Source of the DNA: Adenophora triphylla var. japonica
Taxonomy: Eukaryota > Streptophyta > Magnoliopsida > Asterales > Campanulaceae
Reading direction: 5' to 3'
Assembly (NCBI GenBank): GCA_022495995.1
Contig: JAFEMH010002577.1
Span: forward strand, 124,001-188,000
Length of the DNA stretch: 64,000 nt
Below are positions 23,066 to 32,000 of the stretch, one piece after another. The notes under the pieces are model-generated. The model made no database searches and was not told the DNA's origin. It saw only the letters and a program-made list of their open reading frames with translations. The translations under genes and the position numbers were made by a program. Every line of letters begins with the position of its first letter. Position 1 is the first letter of the stretch.

Positions 23066-23506
23066 TAGAGCCGTCAAGTTGGGACGGTTTCGTCGGGACG
23101 TCCCGTCCTGTCATACAAATGGGACGGGATGGGACAGAATATTTTAGTCCCATCCCGTTTCGTCTCGTCCCGTCTTGTTCCGTTCCCGTCGCGAGACAAT
23201 ATAGTGCGATCCCGTCCATCCCGTCCCGTCCCATGTACGTTGCTAGTGATGAGTTGGCTTACAAAACACACTCATATTCCCGTAGTGAAGGATCAAAAGT
23301 GGGTTGTTATAATAGAATGAGGTGGAAATTTGGTAGGATCATGGGGCTAGCGTAACCTCTTTGAATTTTCTTAAAGTTTTATAATTATTTGCAGATCTGT
23401 GAAGGAGGCATTTTCAGATCACTTTATGGCTATCTTAAATATGTTCTTGTTGCCTCCTAGTATATGTATGGAGTATATGCTTTATTGTAATGATGTTGCT
23501 GCTAAT

Positions 23507-24157
23507 TAGGGGTGGACATGGTTCGGTTCAAGCCGCGATTTGAGATCGAACCGAACCAAATCACGCAGTTTGGTTTGATTATTTTCTATAAATGGTTTAG
23601 CTTGGTTTGAAAATTTAATAAACCGTGTGGTTCGGTTCAGCTCGCAGTCTGGAACTCAAAACCGAACCAAACCGAACCAAACCGATTCAGACCGAACCGC
23701 TGTTTGGAACCGTGAATCTTGAATTTGTAATTTTGTATCTTTATTTTAGACAATGTCTTGTAATTTGTTTTGAGATGGTTTCTTTTGTTGTACTTGTTAG
23801 AATAATGAACTTTCTGTTTACTAAAACTCATTCCTATTAGGATAGTAGTATTTGTGTTTTATGTTTAATATATATGATTGCTAGTTTGATAAAAAAAAAA
23901 TATGTAAAGAGCAACGCTTTTAGTTGGACAGGTTTGTAGTTCGGATAGCGGTCTAAACCGCAGTTCGGACCACGGTTTGAACCGTTTATGAAACCGTGAT
24001 TTGAGACCGAACCGAACCAAACCGAGGTGGTTTGGTTTGGTTTGGTTTGAAATTTTCTATGGTTCGGTTTGGTTTGAGATTTTCCCAAACCGAGTACTAG
24101 CGATTTGATCTCCAAATTCCTTCCAAACCGAACCAAACTGAACCATGTCCACCCCTA
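23507..24157. mobile_element. hAT MITE (TAGGGGTGGACATGG ends), TSD CTGCTAAT
   Basis: 651 bp with a perfect ~18-bp terminal inverted repeat starting TAGGGGTGGACATGGTTC. It is flanked by CTGCTAAT at 23499-23506 and 24158-24165. The interior is made of GGTTCGGTTTGGTTT-like words in both orientations and has no coding capacity. It is nested inside the larger hAT element. Confidence 0.92.
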
Positions 24158-24407
24158 CTGCTAATGATGTTTCTCTACGGTGAAAAATCTTCTAATATGT
24201 CTTTTAATTCAACCAGGAAAAGTTCCCGCTGTTCCTTCTAGTGGTGGCATCACAGAAGCTGCTACTAATCTTGGTAATCAATACATTATTGGTCTGCTAT
24301 TATGGGTTCAAATCAGTTTATTGAAAGAATCATCCGTCGCAAGACTTCATCTTACAAGAATTCAGGTGTTGATGTTCTTTTTGTATTACAATTGTGTTTA
24401 ATTTTAT

Positions 24408-24949
24408 TTGATAATGTTTTCAAAAAAACAGCCATCTGGTTGTGAGAAAAGAAAAAAAAAAAAAGTTCTTGGGCAATTTAATTCTTCACAGAAGGGGGCT
24501 ATTGATAAATTTGTTTTTAAAAGAGACTCGGGTCATAAAAATTCTAATGAATTGGGTATTAGTAACATTGAACAACATGAAATTTTAGATGAAGAAAATA
24601 ATTTTGATGAATTGGGTGTGAGTAATGATCTTGAGCAACATAATGAAAACCTAGGTAAAGACAATCATATTCATGAGGACGTGGCTAATTTAAATGAGTG
24701 TGATATACCCCATGTATCCAATATAGAAAATGCAAAAATTGATGATTCTCGAAACCTTACATTAGATATTTTTGATCCGAGAAACTGGGATAATATTGAC
24801 AATAAGGCGAGAGATATTTTAGTTGAAAAAGGTCCCATACGAGTTTTGCCATTTTGTCTATTGAGAAGGATTTTGTGAAAAATATTGATATTGATACGGT
24901 CATTAATGATTTTGCATCTAAAAAAGCTCGAAAAAGTTTGTTTATATGA
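24408..24949 (+). pseudogene. hAT transposase (TTF/ZMYM1-like), internally deleted
   Basis: The first part (24408-24840) has the low-complexity N-terminal region followed by LDIFDPRNWDNIDN and VEKGPIR, the segment just before the TTF-type zinc finger of plant ZMYM1-like hAT transposases. Directly after it, in another frame (24851-24949), comes LSIEKDFVKNIDIDTVINDF and DFASKKARK, matching the extreme C-terminus of the same family after the hAT dimerisation domain. The zinc finger, RNase-H-like catalytic core and most of the dimerisation domain are missing. This is the structure expected of a Ds-like deletion derivative. It cannot transpose itself, but its ends could be mobilised in trans by a related enzyme. 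Confidence 0.75.
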
Positions 24950-24996
24950 TCATAATATGCTTCTTTAATCGTTTTTTACTTTTGGTTATCTTCCAG

Positions 24997-25207
24997 GTTT
25001 GATTTTATTGGAGTTCAACATTTTGGGCAGCTCTTGGAATGTGGAAAGGGAACTGATGTTAATTTTGAAGTTGATGGAGAAATCTTTCCAGCTCACAAGT
25101 TGGTGCTTGCAGCTCGGTCACCTGTGTTCAGGGCTCAGCTCTTTGGTCCAATGAAAGACCATACCCATTGCATAAAAGTTGAAGATATTAAGGCCCCTGT
25201 TTTCAAG
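24997..25207 (+). pseudogene. Captured exon of a BTB/POZ (BPM-like) gene
   Basis: The exon runs from an acceptor (TTATCTTCCAG at 24996) to a donor (CAAG then GTTAGT at 25208). It encodes [20 protein letters not shown], then [20 protein letters not shown] and [14 protein letters not shown]. This is the start of the BTB domain of plant MATH-BTB (BPM) proteins, Cullin3 substrate adaptors. The MATH domain and the rest of the BTB fold are absent within the hAT element. The exon lies just after the transposase remnant and in the same orientation. Capture by the hAT element, with flanking introns, is the simplest reading. Whether it is transcribed cannot be told. Confidence 0.75.
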
Positions 25208-25362
25208 GTTAGTTACATGTACTCCTGCTTCTGTTAAAGGATACTCGATGGAAATATTTGTTCAACCATCATGTCTTTTCATAGCCGTAATCACATCAAA
25301 GATTTATATGATGATTTAAGATAAGTGTCATTACTTTACTTCTGTTTTATCTAGGTAAAAAT

Positions 25363-25416
25363 ATATAGCATTTGAGTATCGTAAAAATATATAGCATTTG
25401 AGTATCGTAAAAATGT
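25363..25416. repeat. 27-bp tandem duplication
   Basis: GTAAAAATATATAGCATTTG with the following AGTATC occurs twice in a row and begins a third time. Confidence 0.8.
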
Positions 25417-25999
25417 CCGATTAATTATGGGCCTCTTCATCTGATTTCGCACGGAGCCCACAAAAGTTTAGGAACGGCCCTGGGCATTTGAAGATTGCCT
25501 AATGTGTTTTGACTTTTATTGCAAAGATAAACATGGCTGAGATATTGATGTTAATAACTTTTGCAGGCCAACCTACTTGAGCTCATGCACACTACTTACT
25601 CATATTATACACTTAAAGAAGGTAGATTACTGACAACTTTGATAATTTGTCTTGGCTCAACCTTGGCCTTGCCTTGGCCATAGCCTTGAACATTTTTTCA
25701 CACATCGAAAGAAAAACAAACTACAATGTGGTGTGTGGCTATATATATGAGGCCTTGGATGGGATATCAAGCATAATTGGGATGTGGCCTTGGCCTTGGC
25801 CTTGGCGTCTAGTCAACACTTAATCCCTCCTAGTCAACGGGTCTCGCATTGTCCCGTGAGATCCCGTGTCCCACAAGTGGGACGGGATGGGACGTAGTAT
25901 TTTAGTCCTGTCCCATTTTGTCTCGTCTCGTCCCGTTCCCATCGTGGGATAACATAATTTCGTCCCGTCCCGTCCCGTATTCCCGAATTAACAGCTCTA

Positions 26000-26800
26000 G
26001 TGATAGCACATCTGTTTCTGTTATACCAATGCATGTTTTTGAATCTGTCAATGTTTTTGTTATAATGTAACAGTGTTTTTTTAAGAATGTGCCAGCACTT
26101 CATATTTGTTCTGCCAATGCAAGTTTGTTTTTCATTTTCAATAGCCAGTGTGTTTTAAGGTGCCAGTGTTTTAATATAATGTGTCAGCACACATATTTCT
26201 GTTGGGCCAGTGAGTGTAATTGTTTTTCACTGGTCGTTGCTTGTGAAACTAAGGTGTCAGTGTTTTTGTAAGTGAATATGCCGGCACACATATTTCTCTA
26301 GTGTCAATGCTTTTACTTGTTTCCCAAATTCATTGCTTGTATTCTTAAGGTGTGAGTGTTTCTAATATAATGTGCCAGCACACATGTTTTTGTTGTGCAA
26401 ATGAATGTACTTGTTTCCCAATTGCCATTGCTTGTGAAAATAAGGTGTTAGTGTTTGTAAGTGAATGTGACATCACATTTTTTTTCTCTAGTACCAGTGC
26501 ATTTGCTTGTTTTCCAAAGCCATTGCTTGTGCTTTTAAGGTGCCTGTGTTTCTAATATAATTTGCCAGCACAATTGTTTCTGTTGTGCCAATGAATGTGA
26601 TTGTTTCTCAATGGTCATTACTTGTGAAAATAAGGTGCTAGTGTTTTTAAGTGAATATGTCAGCACACATGTTTCTCTCGTGCCAGTGCGTGTGCTTGTT
26701 TCCCAATGTCAATCTATGTGTTTTTAAGGTGATAGTGTTTTTAATATAATGTGCCATCACATATGTTTCTCTAGTGCCAGTGTTATTGTTAATATAATAT
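26000..26800. repeat. ~94-bp tandem array with a dimeric (~189-bp) organisation
   Basis: Monomers centred on GTGCCAGCACACATGTTTCT recur near 26091, 26184, 26279, 26373, 26469, 26563, 26657 and 26750. Two monomer types alternate: one preceded by CTAATATAATGTG and one by AAGTGAATATG, so the higher-order unit is about 189 bp. Short ORFs across it are by-products of the repeat. The array abuts a FAR1-like coding fragment on its right and is split on its left by the hAT element. Confidence 0.85.
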
Positions 26801-26822
26801 CTTTAATTATTATTATTTTGCA

Positions 26823-27038
26823 GCAAGCCATGTTGATTTTACTTCATCTCTGTTGGGGATAAAAGCAAAGACATGGGAAAATTGTATCAATTGTACAAAA
26901 AACATGCTAATGAATTTGGATTTAGCATTAAGATGACAACCTCGCGTGTCTCGAAGAAAACATCAAGGCCATTAAATAAGTATTTAATGTGTCCTGCCAA
27001 GGATACACTAAAGGAACAGGAAACGAAATTGGTGTTTT
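26823..27038 (+). pseudogene. FAR1-like DNA-binding domain fragment
   Basis: The reading MGKLYQLYKKHANEFGFSIK followed by MTTSRVSKKTSRP and a Cys-containing YLMCPAKD resembles the FAR1 (FRS/FHY3) DNA-binding domain, which has Y..YA...GFS(I/V)R and a zinc-binding Cys downstream. FAR1 proteins derive from MULE transposases, and such fragments often belong to MULEs. An acceptor-like TTTTGCAG lies at 26816-26823. The ORF is cut off at 27039 by the 3' LTR of the copia element. It is only a fragment, and the match is by eye. Confidence 0.5.
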
Positions 27039-28432
27039 TGTTAGGACCAATTGGTAGGAAAACAGGCTAGAGGGGGGGTGAATAGCCTGATTAAACTTCT
27101 TTCGAAAACATTTCTAAAATATCCAAGTAACTTATCAAAAGCTAAACCGATGTTAACCAGTTACGAAGCGGATAAAAAGTTACTGGGTTTACTCACACAG
27201 ATGATCGGTTAAGTAAGATGAATTTCAGGTAGTGTAAATGATCATGTAAATTATATTCCAATTGAAAGCACAAAACAAAGCAGTTAAGTATTCAAAGGGT
27301 TGTAACCGGTGATAGAGTTCAACCGGTTATAAGACAAGATAAAATGAGCAAACACAAACAAAAGGGACACAGTTGTTTTGAGAGGTTCACAATGTTAAAT
27401 AACGGATACGTCCTCTATCAAGTTTGGTTAAAACTTGGATTTGTGAAAAGGTGCACTATTAATGTCACTAGTTTATTACAAGTTGCAAGCTTTATGATTT
27501 AAAGCTGCCTAAAAGAAAGTGATCACTAATGGATCGTGATACAAGTTTAACCATATGTTTTCAAGAGATGTGTTCACAAATTGAACTGATTCTCTTGGGT
27601 GTGTAGTGTGATCAATCAATGTGTTCAAGATATAGTCTTGTTGGGGAACACTTACAAGAATTGATTGAGTGTGCACAGTATTTGTCTTAATAAATAATCT
27701 AGTCAATATAATGACTGATTGTCTTGAACTTCAATGCTTGAGCACTTGCAGTTCTTGAAAATCTCACTCTCAAATTCTTTGATGCACTAACCCTCTTTAA
27801 TGCTCTAAGGAAGGTATTTATTGAGTCTTCAAATGGAGTTGTTGTCTTTGAAGGGATTGAAATGATGACTTGGTCTGACAAGCATTAAATGAGAATATCT
27901 TCTACATTGAATGCTTGAGATTTGAAGTACAACCATATTTGAATTTTCCACCGGTTAAATAAGTTGATGTGAGTACTGGTAACTTGAACATTTCTTGAAG
28001 TAGTTACTGACAATGCGGCAGCAAAGTTTTCATAGCAACTGTTCTACCAACTTTAGCTAAGTAATAAGCTAATTAGGTGAGAGCAATTAATGATGGGTCA
28101 ACTATTGAAAACTTGTTGAAGAAGCTTGACTGATTGCAACAAATGAGGAGCATAACTGGTTGAATGGTTGAACGGCTAAGGGCATGACCGGTTAAGAGGT
28201 GCAACCGATTGAGGCCTTGGTAGGTTGAACAAGTAAATCAATATCATCTTTGGAAAAACTCAAGGTCTTCAATATTTGAGAAAATATAAGTATAAAACGC
28301 AGACACTAGCACTAATGGGATCCTAAGGGTACATAGAAAATTCTAAATAGTCTAGTTAAATTAGGGATTCTCAATAATGCTTTAATGATTGGAATTAAGC
28401 AATTCCTAAGCTATACATATATTTGACTAACA
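27039..28432 (-). repeat. 3' LTR of the copia element
   Basis: 1394 bp with perfect terminal words TGTTAG..CTAACA. It starts TGTTAGGACCAATTGG on the plus strand, after which comes GGCTAGAGGGGGGGTGAATAG. In the element's orientation, the purine-rich AATTAGGAGGAGAT lies immediately upstream, as a PPT should. Variants of AACCGGTT are frequent within it (for example 27304, 27321, 28195). Confidence 0.85.
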
Positions 28433-28446
28433 ATCTCCTCCTAATT
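28433..28446 (-). other. Polypurine tract of the copia element
   Basis: On the minus strand AATTAGGAGGAGAT directly precedes the 3' LTR (TGTTAGTC). This is the expected plus-strand primer site. Confidence 0.75.
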
Positions 28447-28765
28447 GCTTAAGTCCATTTATCCTAATTATACATCTATCTTAACTTAGTAAAAGAATGA
28501 TCAAGAGTTTATCTTTTAATCCTAAGTCAAGTGACAACTTGATATAACCTATGGAAAGCTATATAATGAAAAAGAGATAAAATAAAGGAAATGGGGAAAT
28601 GAAATAACCTGCAGATTGAAAGAGTTAGTTGCAGTGTAATTTTTCATAAAAATATAAAGGTAATTCAAGAAAGAAAATATTAAACTTTAAAATGAACAAG
28701 TTTGAGGGAAAGAGATTCTCATTGATTAAAAAGCTGCAACCGGTTGATGAGCAGGATAAGACATA

Positions 28766-29043
28766 CTCCCTCTGTCCCGATAATTGCTTCACCCTTTTGG
28801 AGTGGGCACGCAAATTAAGAAAATTGGTGAGTGGAGAAAATGTTGTGAGTGTAAAAGTAAAATAGGAAATAGAATGAGTGGAGGAAATAGTAAATTTGAA
28901 AAATGTTGTGAGTATAATAGTAAAATAGGAGAGAGAATGAGTGGGTGGAATAGTAAAGATTCTTTGCCATTTTAGAAAAGGTGAAGCTTTAAACGGGACA
29001 CCCGTTTTGGCAAAACGTCAAGTTATTAATGGGACGGAGGGAG
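28766..29043. mobile_element. Stowaway-like MITE
   Basis: 278 bp bounded by CTCCCTCTGTCCCG and GGGACGGAGGGAG, with TA on both sides. It lies inside the copia element between the long extra ORF and the PPT. It is the complete relative of the eroded copy at 22540-22770. Confidence 0.9.
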
Positions 29044-29063
29044 TATATTTTATCGGTTACATT

Positions 29064-32000
29064 CTATAAATCAACACCAAGAGCAGGATCGGTTGAGGGA
29101 TCCTTGTTCTTTGAAGATGTTGTAGTCGATGCAACCGGTTTAGACTTTGATCTTTTGGCTTCCCTTGCTTCCTTCTCTTTCCTTTCTTCTCTCTTCCTCT
29201 TCTTCTTCTCTGACTTCCCGGACTGACCACTTGCAAGCTTCATTAGAATTTCATTGTGGGCTTTGACCTTTACCAGCTCTGTTTGTAAATCTTTGAGTTG
29301 AGCAGATAGGTCACGGATCTTTTGATTGGCTTTCTTCTGCTCTTCGGTGGCTTCAACAAGGTTTGACTGAACGGCTATGGCTTCATCACATAATTTCTTG
29401 TTGACATTTGTTGAGTTGGTCAATTCTTTAACAAGATCAATTATGGTGGTATCTTTTTTCATTTAACCTTTAAATAAAATTGCCTATAGATTTGGCAAAT
29501 CCAGTCTCAAATCTGGTCATTCTTCTTCCTTCCTCCTCTTGATTGGAATTAGATAGCCCAGCAACAAGTGCATCATGTAATTTTATCAAGTCATTCACAA
29601 TGGTTGGCCTTTGGAGATCAACATCTTCTAAGGCATCAACTGATGGTACTACTGCTTCAGGTAGAGAGGGAGCATTGGTTGAGGGCAGATTGATCAGGGG
29701 AAGATTGGTAGAAGGAGAGGGATCGGTTAGAGAGGGAGCATCGGTTAGAGAGGCTTGATCGGTTAAGGGAGTAGGACCAATTGGGGAGGAAATCATCTCA
29801 ACAATCTCATCACCAGAAGAAACATCCAATACTGTAGTAATAAACCCATTGTTTTCTAGGCTTAACTTTATGGCACACTCAATCTCATTTGCCTCCTAAA
29901 AAGCCAAGGCAATCATATCAGCAACATGTAAAGCATGATGGCCTGCTGCTTTAACCTTATCAGATGAGCCATCCTTAATAAGTTGATCAGTTGTGAGGCA
30001 TATCTAATATTGCTCTGTGGCTTCACACTCCCATCATCTCTTCTAACAAATAGTTAAGGCACTTGAGGCATGAATCCCACCATTTTTGTCAACTCAAAAC
30101 TCCAAGAAAAAATCTTTAACTCCAACACCTTGGTCATACGACAGTTGAGAGCCAAATATCGGATGAAGAGGTTGTCGGTCTGAAAGGAAGATTCAACCGG
30201 TCGAGGTAGCCGTTGAACCACCTGACCAACAATCTTTATGGAGCTAGACCGACCTTGCTGAGAAGATATGTATGGCAACCGTTTGGCTGGGAAATCCAGG
30301 ACCAGTTGCTGCTCAGCCTTGCTGGAATAAGCTTGGCATTTCTAGGGGGAGCAACTCTTTTCTTTAACCTTAAGATTTTAGGAGTTTGAAATCTTAGGCT
30401 GGTCTCACTTGTTCCCTTGGTGTTAGTTTGATAAGGATGAGTATCAACCGGAGGAGCACCTACTTTCATAGTCTCAGCCACATCCACAAAAGTTTGCATT
30501 ATATCCTGCCTCCTTTTGCGTTGGAGCTCATCGGCTAAGGATGGAGGCATTGGGATCGGTTGAAGACTGTTGTGACTGTTGACCTTCTCATGAATATCAA
30601 ATAAAAATATCTTGTTTGATAATCGGGGAATTGAGGCTCTGAAAGTGTAGTAATTCATGGTGGACATCAAATCTTTCTGGTCCACAAAGAAATCAAAGTC
30701 GGCAGGAGGATGAGCAACATCAAATGGGTCATACTCAAAAGGCTCAGGTGCCTTGAATTATATGACATCATCCTTTTCAAAGAAATCTGAAAGCGTAGGA
30801 TCCTCCTCCTCAAAAATGGGATCCACTTCCTTAGCAACAGTTTAACCCTTTAGATGGGCACTTGTTGACTGACCAAAAGGCTTGCTTGAATAGCAGCTTG
30901 AGTAGCCAACTCCTCTGCAGATTACCATTGTAGATCCAATTCACTTTCAAACAAGCTCTTGGCCATAGCTGTTTGCAGCTCGATATCCTCAGAAGCAACT
31001 ACAGCAACAAGCTTCTCCTCCTCAACCGGTTCAGCAGATGCATCGGTTGAGGGCATCTCAACCGTTTGAACAACCGGTGAGGCAGCAGTCACAATCTTTT
31101 CTCCTCCTCCTAGGCTTGTAACTGGTGATGTATCGGTTAAGTCTCCTCCTAATCTCCTAACTGGTGCTATAGGTTGAGGAGTAACAAAATCCATCATTGG
31201 CTCATCAGGGCCACTTGAACTGGAGCTACTACTAGAATGCTCACTGTTATCACCCACATCATCAAAATCTTTATCATTATCACCACCATCCTTGAACAAT
31301 TCTTCTATCTCTTCATCGATTGTGGAAGTCCACTTATTTTTATTGGAGTGAACCGAAGAGAAGAAGTCATCATGATTTATATACCCCATAGCCTGCAGCT
31401 TTCTATCTACTTCCATCATATTCTCAATCAGGTCCATGACATTTCTGATCAGGTGGTTTCTTCGCGGACCTAAAGAGATTGGTTCAGAATCAAATAGAGG
31501 AAGTAGATCATTAGGATGTTCATATTTGTCCAACTGATAGGGGTCAGATTATTTAAAAGTGTCTTGGACTTCATATAGCATGGAAAAATCAGTCCACACT
31601 ACATGAACCATCATGTCCTGACGCAACCGATCTTGGGCAAGATAAATGGCATTCCACAGATTGGGAAGCAAGTCACAATACCGGTTGTAGAGCTTCAAAA
31701 GGTCCTGCTTGGATAGGGAGGCATCATACTCACTCAGTTGGCAATATTTGCTGAAGTAGATGCCCTTTTCTTCGTGAGTATTCTCAAAGTCAACATACTT
31801 ATAAATATCACCAGCAGGAACTGAGTCTTTATATAGCTCATGGAATTGGAGAAGTTTCCTGAGGAATGGGGGTAGATGATCAATTGGATGAAACCCATTT
31901 GGGAGTGGAAGGTGTTGGGATTTGGGGTTACATACGCAGCGGAAGATTTATATAATTCACAAAACCCTAGCCATGAATCCGTCTACCATGAAGAGATTAA

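Larger units (their letters stand above)
23066..25999. mobile_element. Non-autonomous hAT element with captured gene sequence
   Basis: 2934 bp flanked by a perfect 8-bp duplication GTGATAGC (23058-23065 and 26000-26007). The ends are TAGAGCCGTCAAGTTGGGA and, on the other strand, TAGAGCTGTTAATTCGGGA, agreeing at 15 of 19 positions. The 8-bp TSD and short TIRs are hAT features. Both subterminal regions (about 23080-23240 and 25850-25985) consist of GGGACGGGATGGGAC-type words and their inverses. Inside lie a deleted ZMYM/TTF-type hAT transposase (24408-24949), a BTB/POZ exon of host type (24997-25207) and a nested hAT MITE (23507-24157). The flanking array confirms the borders independently. Confidence 0.85.

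Noticed and set aside
23066..23240. The GGGACGG region read as a separate small MITE
   Set aside because: Its right end lacks a matching TIR and TSD, whereas the outer ends at 23066 and 25999 pair perfectly with TSD GTGATAGC.
22923..23355. Several overlapping ORFs rich in Gly, Arg and Asp
   Set aside because: They arise from the GGGACGG words of the hAT subterminal region.
24210..24290. Possible second captured exon (reading GKVPAVPSSGGITEAA)
   Set aside because: AG and GT dinucleotides flank it, but I cannot recognise the protein, so it is not listed as a feature.
26089..26555. Cys-rich short ORFs on the plus strand
   Set aside because: They repeat with the ~94-bp array and reflect its sequence, not a protein family.
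26000..26800. CRISPR-like regular repeats
   Set aside because: Monomers are contiguous and similar over their whole length, with no unique spacers; a plant tandem repeat.
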